Assembly (NCBI GenBank): GCA_017619375.1
Contig: JAFZSL010000075.1
Span: forward strand, 186,001 to 250,000
DNA length: 64,000 nt
Reading direction: 5' to 3'
Source: Prevotella sp.
GTDB taxonomy: Bacteria; Bacteroidota; Bacteroidia; Bacteroidales; Bacteroidaceae
Shown: positions 9,562-18,311 of the stretch, piece by piece
How positions within the stretch are numbered: the stretch's first letter is position 1
How the letters are laid out: each line of letters starts with the position of its first letter
The notes under the pieces: model-generated
Seen by the model: the letters and a program-made list of their open reading frames with translations, nothing else
Database searches by the model: none
What the model was told of the DNA's origin: nothing
Program-made: the position numbers and the translations under genes

Positions 9562-11208
9562 ATGACAACCATCAATATCAAAAGCCTGCGCGACCATGGA
9601 TGGACTTGCTGCGCCATCCTCGCGGCATTCGTTATGCTCTTCACTGCCACCTCTTGCAAGGATGACGAGGAGGGCATGGGCACTCCCGAAATCACGGGAG
9701 TAAGGATGTGCGACCCCGCCAAGGCCGACAGCCTCTTCACCAAGGCCAGCACAGGACAGACCTTCGCCGTCATCGGGCGCAACCTCGCCGACGTGCAAAG
9801 GGTGTATATAAACGACCAGAAGGTGAGTTTCAATCCCACCCTCAATACCGACCACAGCGTCATCATCTCCGTTCCCACCGAGGAGAGCGGTTTCGTCCTC
9901 ACCGCTTTCGACAGCAGTCTCAAGGATGAGATACGTATTGAGACCTCGCACGGAACGGCAACCTACTCGTTTAAAATCACCGCTCCATATCCTTCCATCT
10001 CACGCGTGCAAGCCATATACCCCAGAAAGCCGGGCGACTTGCTCAATGTCTATGGACTCAACCTCGTGGATATCGAGAGGGTCTATTTCACCGACATCCC
10101 CGCCGAGGTGCTTGACACCACCGTTTGGGAGACCATCGGGGGCAACATCGTGGAGGTCAAGGATGTGACAACAGTGATGACCGACCACAGGCTCAACTCC
10201 CGCACCCAGGTTTACGAGACCAATTCGCAGTTGGGGGTCACCATGCCCGACCTGCCGTATCAGAATGGTTCGCTCGTCATCCAATGTGCCAGTGGAACCA
10301 CCTACATCGCCTTCTCAGTGGTGCCGGGACGTCCCGTACTGCTCGACATCTCATCGGATATGCCGGTGCCGGGTGAGAAAGTGGTCATCACTGGCAGGGA
10401 GTTCGTACAAGTGGAATCGGTGGATTTCGGCGACATCCACCTGGGAGCAGGACAATTTGAGGTGTCGTCCAGCGAGGATGCCATCACCTTTACCATGTCG
10501 AAGATGCCTTCCGTAACAGACGGGACGCTCACCATCGTCACGCCGGGTGGAACGGCCTCCACGCTCTTCTACAACTACAACTGTCTGCTCACCAATTTTG
10601 AAGGCGAGGATGCCATCAACAATGGATGGGATCCGGATGTAGTTTACGAGACCGTCACGCCGGGAACAGCACCTTACACCAGCGATGGCACCTATGCACG
10701 CCTTACGGTGGAAAGCGAAGCCCAACAGTGGTGGGGCAAGATGATTTATTTCCGCAAGGACTGGGACGGACACTCCTTCACGCTGCCCTCGTTCGACATC
10801 ATCCCCGAAAATGCCACTGCCGACGAGGTCTACCTCGCCATGGAGGTGTTTGACAACAACTGCGACTACAACAACGGGCAGTTCTCAGGCTATCTCAGGT
10901 ATATGATACAGCCCATCGGCGATTCGGAGAACACCTATGACAACTTCGAATGGGTGGATTACGGCGCTGGGACGTTCAGGAACTTCAGTCCCGTCCTCGC
11001 CGACATCAATGGTGAGAGCCACAAGGGAACATGGTACCGCCATGTCGTTCCGCTCAGCGTCTTCCCTTGCTACACGGGACTCACCTATACTGAAATCGTG
11101 AACGTCGGACTCAACCAGTTCCGCATCCAGTCCATCAACCAGGGCACGGCACGTGGATTCATCGACGTGTGCTTCGACAATGTGAGAATCTTCTACAAGA
11201 AGAAATAA
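9562..11208 (+). CDS. IPT/TIG-domain surface glycan-binding lipoprotein (SGBP-B type)
   Basis: 548 residues from the ATG at 9562, 25 bp after susD; the longer frame from 9442 would overlap susD and lacks a leader peptide at its start. The signal peptide ends in lipobox TATSC, then KDDEE, an acidic stretch like a lipoprotein surface-export signal. Repeated IPT/TIG-like segments follow (TPEITGVRMCDP, YPSISRVQAIYPRKPGDLLN, PVLLDISSDMPVPGEKVVIT), then a C-terminal beta-sandwich (from LLTNFEGEDAINNGWDPDV) resembling the glycan-binding domain of SGBP-B proteins of xyloglucan loci. It likely captures polysaccharide at the surface together with SusD. No catalytic residues are expected. Confidence 0.85.
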   Translation: MTTINIKSLRDHGWTCCAILAAFVMLFTATSCKDDEEGMGTPEITGVRMCDPAKADSLFTKASTGQTFAVIGRNLADVQRVYINDQKVSFNPTLNTDHSVIISVPTEESGFVLTAFDSSLKDEIRIETSHGTATYSFKITAPYPSISRVQAIYPRKPGDLLNVYGLNLVDIERVYFTDIPAEVLDTTVWETIGGNIVEVKDVTTVMTDHRLNSRTQVYETNSQLGVTMPDLPYQNGSLVIQCASGTTYIAFSVVPGRPVLLDISSDMPVPGEKVVITGREFVQVESVDFGDIHLGAGQFEVSSSEDAITFTMSKMPSVTDGTLTIVTPGGTASTLFYNYNCLLTNFEGEDAINNGWDPDVVYETVTPGTAPYTSDGTYARLTVESEAQQWWGKMIYFRKDWDGHSFTLPSFDIIPENATADEVYLAMEVFDNNCDYNNGQFSGYLRYMIQPIGDSENTYDNFEWVDYGAGTFRNFSPVLADINGESHKGTWYRHVVPLSVFPCYTGLTYTEIVNVGLNQFRIQSINQGTARGFIDVCFDNVRIFYKKK

Positions 11209-11230
11209 TGCATCATTAAAGGAAATGATT

Positions 11231-12703
11231 ATGAAAATGAGAAAGATTTTCGCCGTCATGCTGCTCGCCGCCACCGCCATGGGGGTCAATAGTTGCAGCG
11301 ATGATGATGACAATACCGTCGACAACGGCATGCGCACTGGCAATGCCACAAAGATAGAACTGACCAAGGACGCGGTCCCTGTGTCCGCACTCCAATTCTC
11401 CATCGGAAGGGGGTCGGCCATCATCGGCATCGAGAGTGATGGCAATTGGACTGCCGAGGTGGATGACACCACCTGGGTGAAACTTGCCGTCCATGCAGGG
11501 TATGGATACACCAACAAATTGTCCTACACCAAGTTGGATGTCTTGAAAAACGAGGGAGAGCAAAACCGCTCCACCACGCTCACCGTGAAGTCGGGTTCCT
11601 TGACAAAGACTCTCGTCATCAATCAGAATGGCATGGGGCTTGACCCCAACGACCCCTTCATCAGTGCCTTCACCTTTGTCGAGCGCATGGGACTGGGTTA
11701 CAACTTGGGCAACACCCTCGATTCCAATCCTTTGGGGTCGTGGTGGGATCCCGAGGACAAGACTCCGTACGATTTTGAGACTCAATGGGGACAGCCGGAA
11801 ACCACGCAGGAAATCATCGATTTCATCGCTGAGAGGGGATTCAAGACCATACGCGTGCCGGTCACATGGGGCATCCATTGCAACTCTAACGGTACCATCC
11901 GAAAAGACTGGATGAACCGCGTGGAGGAAGTGGTGAAGATGGTGCTGGATGCCGGCTGCTACTGCATCCTCAACATCCAGCATGACTCCGGTGATGCTGA
12001 AAACGCCTGGCTCAGGGCTGATATGGACAACTATGAGGCCATCAGCGCACAAATGAAGAGCCTTTGGACCCAGATTGCAGAACGCTTCCGCGACTATGAC
12101 GAACGACTTGTCTTCGAGGCGTTCAATGAGATTCTTAGTGCCAGCGGGGAATGGGGCGACCCGGCTGATGATGCCTGCTACACGGCTGTCAACAAGTTGG
12201 AACAGGACTTCGTCGATGTCGTCAGGGCCACCGGTGGAAACAACGAATACCGCAACCTGATGGTCAACCCCTATGGCTCGGGCAGTTCGGCAGCCAAACT
12301 GGCGGCGATGGAGATACCCAAGGACATCCATCCCAACCACATCATGGCTTCCATCCATAGTTACGACCCATATTGGTTCTGCAACGACACCAGTGACAAG
12401 GATGCGCAGCAGTGGTACATCTACATGTTTGACACCACTTGCCAGCAGGAAATCGACGACATCTTCATGAGGATTGAGAAACGATTCTCTGGAGAACTCG
12501 GCGTGCCATACATCATCGGCGAGTTTGGCGCCATCGGCAAGCACCCGGCCATGGCCGAGCGCGTGAAATATGCGCAATACATGGTGCAGAAGTTCAAGCA
12601 ATACAACACCACCGGACTATGGTGGATGGGACTCTGCGACCGTGACGAACTCGAATGGACAGAACCGAATATTGTTGATGCCCTCTTTGGAAACTCACAA
12701 TAG
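11231..12703 (+). CDS. GH5 endo-beta-glucanase/mannanase lipoprotein with BACON domain (GH5_4-like)
   Basis: About 490 residues. The AAAGGA upstream fits the ATG at 11231 better than those at 11225 or 11237. The lipobox is GVNSC, followed by SDDDD, which suggests surface display. Residues about 40-135 are a BACON-like domain (SDGNWTAEVDDTTWVKL, STTLTVKSGS). The GH5 barrel begins at MGLGYNLGNTLDS, a motif typical of subfamily 4. Predicted acid/base is Glu300 (FEAFNE) and nucleophile Glu431 (IIGEFG). It likely makes the initial cuts in the backbone of glucomannan or a related beta-1,4-glycan outside the cell. The GH5_4 subfamily is broad (glucan, xyloglucan, glucomannan), so mannan specificity is inferred from the locus. 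Confidence 0.88.
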   Translation: MKMRKIFAVMLLAATAMGVNSCSDDDDNTVDNGMRTGNATKIELTKDAVPVSALQFSIGRGSAIIGIESDGNWTAEVDDTTWVKLAVHAGYGYTNKLSYTKLDVLKNEGEQNRSTTLTVKSGSLTKTLVINQNGMGLDPNDPFISAFTFVERMGLGYNLGNTLDSNPLGSWWDPEDKTPYDFETQWGQPETTQEIIDFIAERGFKTIRVPVTWGIHCNSNGTIRKDWMNRVEEVVKMVLDAGCYCILNIQHDSGDAENAWLRADMDNYEAISAQMKSLWTQIAERFRDYDERLVFEAFNEILSASGEWGDPADDACYTAVNKLEQDFVDVVRATGGNNEYRNLMVNPYGSGSSAAKLAAMEIPKDIHPNHIMASIHSYDPYWFCNDTSDKDAQQWYIYMFDTTCQQEIDDIFMRIEKRFSGELGVPYIIGEFGAIGKHPAMAERVKYAQYMVQKFKQYNTTGLWWMGLCDRDELEWTEPNIVDALFGNSQ

Positions 12704-12717
12704 GCACTTCCTCTTGC

Positions 12718-12753
12718 ATAAACATCCCCCGGCCTCGGTCGGGGGATGTTTAT
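12718..12753 (+). terminator. terminator-like hairpin after the BACON-GH5 gene
   Basis: ATAAACATCCCCC (12718-12730) pairs with GGGGGATGTTTAT (12741-12753) around a GC-rich loop. There is no long T run. It lies 15 bp after the stop codon and probably ends the susC operon. Confidence 0.6.
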
Positions 12754-12756
12754 CTA

Positions 12757-12905
12757 TAACCCCATTCCTCTCCCCAAAAACCACCTATCCTCTTATCCTC
12801 TCCAAAAACCACCTATCCTCCCCTAAAACCACCTATTCTTTCCCAAAACCACCTATCCTCTCCTAAAACCACCTATTCTCTCCTAAAACCTCCTATTCTC
12901 TCCAT
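12757..12905 (+). repeat. 20-bp-period tandem array (CCACCTAT family)
   Basis: CCACCTAT(C/T)CTCTCC(C/T)AAAA is repeated. The CCACCTAT cores begin at 12781, 12809, 12829, 12849, 12869 and 12889 (the last is CCTCCTAT), so five cores are spaced by exactly 20 bp, and a degenerate unit precedes them. The array fills the gap between the terminator of the BACON-GH5 gene and the promoter of the GH5_7-like gene. It shares the CCTAT core with arrays at 14297, 18112 and 49331. Confidence 0.85.
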
Positions 12906-12957
12906 AATTGTATCAAACAAAAGCAAGATAATATCATCCTATATGGGAAAAAATGTT

Positions 12958-12965
12958 TATTTTTG
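12958..12965 (+). promoter_or_regulatory. -7 box of the GH5_7-like mannanase gene
   Basis: TATTTTTG matches TAnnTTTG and would start transcription about 20 nt before the ATG at 12991. An upstream in-frame ATG at 12943 would not be transcribed, supporting 12991 as the start. No clear TTTG at -33. Confidence 0.5.
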
Positions 12966-12990
12966 CACCAAATTGCAATTTTCTTCCACT

Positions 12991-14283
12991 ATGAAGCATT
13001 TGTTTACGCTTTTCACTTTGGCATTGGTGCTGTGTGCATGCAACCAAGCCGATGGCAGCGACCCTTTCGTGCGCGTCAAAGACGGGCATTTCATAAGGAA
13101 TGGAAAACCGTATTATTATGTTGGCACCAATTTCTGGTATGGTGCCATCCTTGGAAGTGAAGGACAGGGAGGCGACCGCGAACGCCTATGCCGAGAACTG
13201 GATTTCATGAAGGAGATGGGGATTGACAATCTCCGCATCCTCGTGGGCAGTGATGGCGAAAGAGGTGTCACCACCAAGGTGGAGCCTACATTGCAGGAAA
13301 AGCCGGGTGTATATAACGACACCATCCTCGCCGGACTCGACTTCCTTCTTCAAGAGATGGGCAAGCGCGACATGGTCGCCGTGCTCTACCTCAACAATGC
13401 TTGGGAGTGGAGTGGGGGATACGGTTTCTACCTCGAACATGCCGGTGAGGGGAAGGCTCCCAGGCCCAACGAGGACGGATATGGCGCATATATGGAGTTT
13501 GTCGCCAAATATGCCACTTGCGAAAAAGCCCACCAATTGTTCTACGATTATGTGAAATTCATCCTTGGTCGTACCAACCAATATACTGGCGTGAAATATA
13601 TTGACGACCCTGCCATCATGTCGTGGCAAATCGGCAACGAACCAAGGGCGTTCAGCAAGGAAGCACTGCCTGCTTTCGAGAAATGGCTCGCCGAGGCTTC
13701 GGCACTCATCCGCAGCATCGACCCCAACCATCTCATCTCCGTCGGTAGCGAAGGAGCGTGGGGATGCGAGGGCGACTTCGAGGCTTACGAGCGCATCTGC
13801 TCCGACAAGAATATCGACTACTGCAACATCCATCTTTGGCCGTTCAACTGGTCGTGGGCAAGAAAAGACCACCTCGTGGAGGATGTGGACTCCAGTTGCA
13901 TCAAGGCCAAGGACTACATCGACCGTCATCTCGACATTTGTGCACGCATCAAGAAACCGCTGGTTATGGAGGAGTTCGGCTATCCTCGTGATGGTTTCCT
14001 CTTCTCCAAGGACACGCCGACCACCGGAAGGGATGCTTTCTACAAATATACCTTCTCCCTCGTAGGCGACAATGCCGTCAAGGGTGGCTACTTCGCCGGA
14101 TGCAACTTCTGGGGATGGGGTGGATTCGCCAATCCTGCCCACAACCAATGGCAGGTGGGTGATGACTACACAGGCGACCCTGCACAGGAAGACCAAGGGC
14201 TCAACTCGGTCTTCGCCACAGACACCTCCACCCTCAAGGTGGTCAAGGCCGAAGTGGACCGCATGGCCGCCATAGGTAAATAG
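12991..14283 (+). CDS. GH5_7-like endo-beta-1,4-mannanase, lipoprotein
   Basis: 430 residues. A short leader ends in lipobox LVLCAC and the sequence continues as a single GH5 barrel typical of mannanases: FVRVKDGHFIRNGKPYYYVG at the start of the domain, NFWYGA, and catalytic Glu217 in WQIGNEPRAF (acid/base) and Glu328 in VMEEFGYPRDG (nucleophile). The conserved RILVGSDGE and NIHLWPFNW also fit subfamily 7. It hydrolyses internal beta-1,4-mannosidic bonds in mannan or glucomannan, probably in the periplasm or anchored to a membrane. A candidate promoter of its own lies upstream, so the second half of the locus (this gene to the transporter) may be a separate transcription unit. Confidence 0.9.
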   Translation: MKHLFTLFTLALVLCACNQADGSDPFVRVKDGHFIRNGKPYYYVGTNFWYGAILGSEGQGGDRERLCRELDFMKEMGIDNLRILVGSDGERGVTTKVEPTLQEKPGVYNDTILAGLDFLLQEMGKRDMVAVLYLNNAWEWSGGYGFYLEHAGEGKAPRPNEDGYGAYMEFVAKYATCEKAHQLFYDYVKFILGRTNQYTGVKYIDDPAIMSWQIGNEPRAFSKEALPAFEKWLAEASALIRSIDPNHLISVGSEGAWGCEGDFEAYERICSDKNIDYCNIHLWPFNWSWARKDHLVEDVDSSCIKAKDYIDRHLDICARIKKPLVMEEFGYPRDGFLFSKDTPTTGRDAFYKYTFSLVGDNAVKGGYFAGCNFWGWGGFANPAHNQWQVGDDYTGDPAQEDQGLNSVFATDTSTLKVVKAEVDRMAAIGK

Positions 14284-14296
14284 CAATCCAAAAAAA

Positions 14297-14396
14297 TCCT
14301 ATATCCACCTATAACCACCTATAACCACCTATAACTACCTACATCTACCTATATCTACCTATAACTACCTATAATCACCTATCCCCACCTATCCCC
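14297..14396 (+). repeat. 10-bp tandem array (ACCTATAACC family), 10 units
   Basis: Ten consecutive 10-bp units of the form (A/T)CCTATANYY start 14 bp after the stop of the GH5_7-like gene and end 19 bp before the next ATG. Units vary at the third-last and last bases but the 10-bp phase is never broken. Same family as the arrays at 12757 and 18112. Confidence 0.9.
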
Positions 14397-14415
14397 CTAA
14401 AAAGACAAAAACCCC

Positions 14416-15696
14416 ATGAGAAAAATATTGACCCTGCTGCTACTCATCGCCTTGCTCACACCGGCACAAGCCCAAATCCGAGGCAACAACATCGTTGTCT
14501 CTGTCACGCCCGACCACAAGGATTGGAACTATGCCATGGGAGAAAAGGCACACTTTGTCGTCAATGTGAGGAGGTCGGGCACGCTGCTCGACAATGTCGA
14601 CGTGGACTATGAGGCAGGCCCCGTGATGTATCCCGAGGTGACAATAAAACATGTCACACTTGCCGAAGGCACAATGAATTGGACCGGCACGATGAAGGAA
14701 CCGGGCTTCTATCGCCTCAAGGTCACCGCTCATGTCGACGGGAAAGACTATGTGGGGCTATGTACCGCCGGTTTCTCGCCGGAAAAAATCGAACCTGCCA
14801 CGCAGTGCCCTGCCGACTTCGATGAGTTCTGGGGCAATGCGCTCAAGGATGCCCGCCAATATGCCCTCGACCCACACAAAACACTACTGCCCGACCGATG
14901 CACGGAGACCGTCAATGTCTATGAGGTGAGTTTTGTCAACAACAAACCTTCCAGCCGCATTTATGGTATCTTGTGTGTCCCTGTCAAACCTGGGAAATAC
15001 CCGGCGTTGCTCAGGGTGCCCGGAGCGGGCGTGCGACCATACAGCGGCGATGTCTATACTGCTTCGCAGGGCGCCATAACCCTTGAAATAGGCATCCACG
15101 GCTTCTCCGTCACCTTGCCGCTCTCCGTCTATGTGGATATGCGCGACGCATGTATGGAAGGGTATTGGGAGAGCAACCTCGACCAACCCGACAAGAACTT
15201 CTACAAACGTGTGGTGGTGGGGGCCGTCAGGGCGGTCGATTACATCGCCTCGCTGCCGGAATGGAATGGCAACGAGGTGGGTGTCTCCGGTGCTTCGCAA
15301 GGTGGGTTCCTCTCCCTCGCCGTTGCCGCCCTCGACAACCGCATCACCTTCCTCGCACCCGTGCACGACGCCATGTGCGACTATGAGGTGGCTCTGAAGA
15401 AAAAGGCTTGTGGATGGCCACACTATTTCTACCAGGTGGACAAGCCTGACATGGATAAAGTGAAGGGCGCACGCTACTACGACGGCATCAATTTCGCACG
15501 ACGCGTCAAATGCCCGGGATGGTATTCTTTCGGCTATAACGACGAGGTGGTGCCGCCATCTTCCGCCTACTCCGTCTACAATGTTGTCAATGCGCCCAAA
15601 ACCCTCAGCATCTATCAAATGACCGGTCATTACTGGTATCAGGAGCAATGGGATGAGTGGGAGGAATGGCTCTTGCAACAGATGCATTTGAGATGA
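14416..15696 (+). CDS. CE7-family acetyl esterase (AXE1-like)
   Basis: 426 residues. The cleavable signal peptide (to PAQAQ) is followed by an N-terminal beta domain (about residues 20-130). An alpha/beta-hydrolase domain of the acetyl xylan esterase AXE1 family then begins near CPADFDEFWGNALKDAR. The nucleophile elbow is GASQGG with Ser294. Downstream are a likely catalytic Asp in FGYNDEVVPPSSAY and a His near TGHYWYQEQW. Family 7 esterases remove acetyl groups from xylo- and other oligosaccharides. In this locus the likely substrate is acetylated mannan or glucomannan oligosaccharide in the periplasm, which would expose chains to the GH26 and GH5 enzymes. Substrate is inferred. Confidence 0.88.
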   Translation: MRKILTLLLLIALLTPAQAQIRGNNIVVSVTPDHKDWNYAMGEKAHFVVNVRRSGTLLDNVDVDYEAGPVMYPEVTIKHVTLAEGTMNWTGTMKEPGFYRLKVTAHVDGKDYVGLCTAGFSPEKIEPATQCPADFDEFWGNALKDARQYALDPHKTLLPDRCTETVNVYEVSFVNNKPSSRIYGILCVPVKPGKYPALLRVPGAGVRPYSGDVYTASQGAITLEIGIHGFSVTLPLSVYVDMRDACMEGYWESNLDQPDKNFYKRVVVGAVRAVDYIASLPEWNGNEVGVSGASQGGFLSLAVAALDNRITFLAPVHDAMCDYEVALKKKACGWPHYFYQVDKPDMDKVKGARYYDGINFARRVKCPGWYSFGYNDEVVPPSSAYSVYNVVNAPKTLSIYQMTGHYWYQEQWDEWEEWLLQQMHLR

Positions 15697-15718
15697 CCCG
15701 CCTGGCCTGTCCGCCCCG

Positions 15719-15754
15719 TCCGATTACTCTGATTATTCCGTACACTCCGAAAAA
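15719..15754 (+). repeat. 9-bp tandem array (TCYGAYNAY family), 4 units
   Basis: Four consecutive 9-mers: TCCGATTAC, TCTGATTAT, TCCGTACAC, TCCGAAAAA. The array ends 8 bp before the ATG of the GH26 gene, so it occupies its leader. The same family occurs at 35680, 40767 and 59368. Confidence 0.75.
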
Positions 15755-15762
15755 GAATCGAT

Positions 15763-16854
15763 ATGAAAAAAATGATTTTGCTGGCGATGACCTTCTCCAT
15801 CATGCTTGCATGCAACACACAGCAGAACACTCCGAAATCCGGCGCCGAGCAACTCCTCGACCGGCTGCAGGCCTTGCAGCAGAAAGGCTATATGTATGGC
15901 CATGAGGATGACCCGTTCTATGGACTCACCTGGGATGGCGACACCATGCCGGGGGTGGAAAGGAGCGACATCCTCTCCACCGTGGGTGACTATCCCGCCG
16001 TCATGGGGTTCGACCTTGGAGGCATAGAGATGGGCGACAATAAAAACTTGGATAGCGTGTCCTTCGTGCGCATACACGACGAAATCGTCAAGCACCATGA
16101 GCGTGGGGGAATCATCACCATCAGTTGGCATCCGAGAAATCCCGTCACCGGAGGTAACGCCTGGGATGTGAGCGACACCACCGTGGTGAGGCAGATCCTG
16201 CAGAACGACTCTGTCAAGGAAAAATTCAACACTTGGATGACAAGGGTGGCCGATTTCCTCAAGACACTCAAGACCGGGAATGGAGACCCGGTGCCCGTCA
16301 TCTTCAGGCCTTGGCATGAGAACAATGGTTCTTGGTTCTGGTGGGGACAAAAACTTTGTTCTGACGAGGAGTTCCATGGACTGTGGGACACCCTTCAGGA
16401 TTTCCTCAAGGGGCAAGGGCTCGACAACCTCATGTGGAGTTACTCGCCCAACCTCGACGGGGGATGGGACGAACAGCGTTTCCTGGCGCGCTATCCCGGC
16501 AACGACCGTGTGCAACTCATCGGCGAGGACGCCTACCAGTGGGGCACGGAGGATGAATTTGTCAAGGCTCTCAACGCCGACCTTGCCTTCCTCTCTGATT
16601 TCGCAAAGAAAAACAACAAGATGATTGCCATGACCGAATGTGGGTTCGTAAACATCCCCGACTCCACATGGTGGACCAGGGTGCTCAAACCTGTCATGGA
16701 CCAATATCCTATCTGCTATTTCCTCACCTGGCGCAACTACAACGGCACCGACAAGGTGGAGTATTTCGCTCCCGACCCCGACCAAGTGAGTGCGGAGGAT
16801 TTCAAAAAACTCTACCAAGCCCCAAATACGTTGTTCCTCAAGGATATACAATAA
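15763..16854 (+). CDS. GH26 endo-beta-1,4-mannanase, lipoprotein
   Basis: 363 residues. The lipobox is IMLAC at residues 13-17. The GH26 barrel has the characteristic acid/base motif RPWHENNGSWFWWG (Glu186) and the nucleophile in MTECGF (Glu292). GYMYGHEDDPFYGLTW at the domain start and WSYSPN are also typical of the family. GH26 enzymes in Bacteroidetes mannan loci cut beta-mannan into mannobiose or short oligosaccharides. With a lipid anchor it could be periplasmic or on the surface. It lies between the esterase and the GH130 phosphorylase, in the usual GH26-GH130-transporter order of mannan catabolic clusters. Confidence 0.93.
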   Translation: MKKMILLAMTFSIMLACNTQQNTPKSGAEQLLDRLQALQQKGYMYGHEDDPFYGLTWDGDTMPGVERSDILSTVGDYPAVMGFDLGGIEMGDNKNLDSVSFVRIHDEIVKHHERGGIITISWHPRNPVTGGNAWDVSDTTVVRQILQNDSVKEKFNTWMTRVADFLKTLKTGNGDPVPVIFRPWHENNGSWFWWGQKLCSDEEFHGLWDTLQDFLKGQGLDNLMWSYSPNLDGGWDEQRFLARYPGNDRVQLIGEDAYQWGTEDEFVKALNADLAFLSDFAKKNNKMIAMTECGFVNIPDSTWWTRVLKPVMDQYPICYFLTWRNYNGTDKVEYFAPDPDQVSAEDFKKLYQAPNTLFLKDIQ

Positions 16855-16888
16855 ACCATTGCCCTCTGTCTCTCCCCGTTCTCCCCAA

Positions 16889-16908
16889 GCAGCGGTTTTG
16901 CCGCTGCC
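16889..16908 (+). repeat. short palindrome, copy 1 (AGCGG-loop-CCGCT)
   Basis: GCAGCGG and CCGCTGC form a hairpin around TTTTG. The near-identical CAGCGGTTCTGCCGCTG is found at 33004-33020. Both lie a few tens of bases upstream of a start codon. Confidence 0.6.
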
Positions 16909-16929
16909 CCTATCATCACTAAGACCATT

Positions 16930-18129
16930 ATGACAACAATGCAAAATAGCCTTTTCCAAGACCGTGTGAAAGCGCTCAAGGCCCGTCACGAAGAACTCCT
17001 CTCCCGGAAAAACGAACCCGTGGAGTGGGGGAATGGCATCTACACCAAGTACAAGAACCCCATTGTCACTGCCGAGCACACTCCGCTAACTTGGCGTTAT
17101 GACTTCAACGAGAAGGACAACCCGCACCTCATGCAGCGCATCATGATGAACGCCACGCTCAATAGCGGTGCCATCAAGTGGAACGACAAGTATGTCATCG
17201 TCGTGCGTGTGGAGGGTGCTGACAGAAAGTCGTTCTTCGCCGTGGCGGAAAGCCCTAACGGCATCGACAACTTCCGCTTCTGGGACGAGCCAATCACCAT
17301 GCCCGAGGATGTCATTCCCGCCACCAACGTCTACGACATGCGTCTCACCGCCCATGAGGATGGGTGGGTCTATGGGGTGTTCTGTGCCGAACGGCACGAC
17401 GACACACAGCCTGGCGACCTCTCCGCCGCCACGGCGACGGCAGGCATCGCTCGCACCAAGGACCTCGTCAACTGGGAGCGGCTTCCCGACCTCAAGGCCC
17501 GGAGTCAGCAGCGCAACGTGGTACTTCACCCGGAGTTCGTGGATGGGAAATATGCTTTTTACACACGACCCCAGGACGGGTTCATCGACACCGGTTCTGG
17601 CGGCGGCATCGGATGGGCGCTGGTGGATGACATCACCCATGCGGAGGTCAAGGAGGAGAAAATCATCAATGCCAGGCACTACCACACCATCATGGAGGTG
17701 AAGAACGGCGAAGGGCCGCACCCCATCAAGACCGACAAGGGATGGCTCCACTTGGCCCATGGCGTCCGCGCATGTGCCAGTGGCCTGCGCTATGTGCTCT
17801 ACATGTATATGACGGCACTCGACGACCCCACCCGTGTCATTGCGCGCCCCGGAGGCTATTTCCTCGTGCCTGAGGGGTGGGAGTACATCGGCGATGTGAT
17901 GAATGTGGTCTTCACCAACGGATGGATAGCCGACGACGACGGGAAAGTGTTCATCTATTACGCCTCCAGCGACACCCGCATGCACGTGGCCACCTCCACC
18001 ATCGAGAAACTCGTCGACTATTGCATGAACACACCGGAGGACGGATTGACGACAGCCTCCAGCGTGGAAACCATCAAGCGCCTCATAGCCAAAAACAAAG
18101 CCTTTGGAGCATCCTATAATCTCCTATAA
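16930..18129 (+). CDS. GH130_1-like 4-O-beta-mannosyl-glucose phosphorylase
   Basis: 399 residues without a signal peptide, so cytoplasmic. It has the five-bladed propeller pattern of GH130, with segments [77 protein letters not shown] and GHGVR-like [17 protein letters not shown]. Asp136 in YDMR corresponds by position to the general acid of characterised family members. The close likeness to Bacteroides MGP suggests phosphorolysis of Man-beta-1,4-Glc to mannose-1-phosphate and glucose. No mannobiose 2-epimerase lies beside it here. The last codons (TCC TAT AAT CTC CTA TAA, giving SYNLL) are made of the 10-bp repeat that continues downstream. Confidence 0.92.
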   Translation: MTTMQNSLFQDRVKALKARHEELLSRKNEPVEWGNGIYTKYKNPIVTAEHTPLTWRYDFNEKDNPHLMQRIMMNATLNSGAIKWNDKYVIVVRVEGADRKSFFAVAESPNGIDNFRFWDEPITMPEDVIPATNVYDMRLTAHEDGWVYGVFCAERHDDTQPGDLSAATATAGIARTKDLVNWERLPDLKARSQQRNVVLHPEFVDGKYAFYTRPQDGFIDTGSGGGIGWALVDDITHAEVKEEKIINARHYHTIMEVKNGEGPHPIKTDKGWLHLAHGVRACASGLRYVLYMYMTALDDPTRVIARPGGYFLVPEGWEYIGDVMNVVFTNGWIADDDGKVFIYYASSDTRMHVATSTIEKLVDYCMNTPEDGLTTASSVETIKRLIAKNKAFGASYNLL

Positions 18130-18271
18130 TCACCTACAATCACCTATAATCACCTATAATCATCTATAATCACCTACAATCACCTATAATCACCTATAAT
18201 CACCTATAATCACCTACAATCACCTATAATCACCTACAATCTCCTATAATCTCCTACAATCACCTATAATT
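18112..18271 (+). repeat. 10-bp tandem array (ACCTATAATC), 16 units, overlapping a stop codon
   Basis: Sixteen uninterrupted 10-bp units of (A/T)CCTA(T/C)AATC. The only other changes are one ATCTATAATC and a final T. The first two units encode the last residues and the TAA stop of the GH130 gene (18127-18129). The array ends 40 bp before the transporter start. There are no spacers, so this is not a CRISPR. Confidence 0.95.
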
Positions 18272-18311
18272 ATTCAAAAAAGAATATCTAAAACCTAAAA
18301 ATATAAACATT

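Noticed and set aside
15733-17079. Long minus-strand frame opposite GH26
   Set aside because: Shadow frame; GH26 catalytic motifs are on the plus strand.
18112-18271. Possible CRISPR array
   Set aside because: Units of 10 bp with no spacers and no cas genes.
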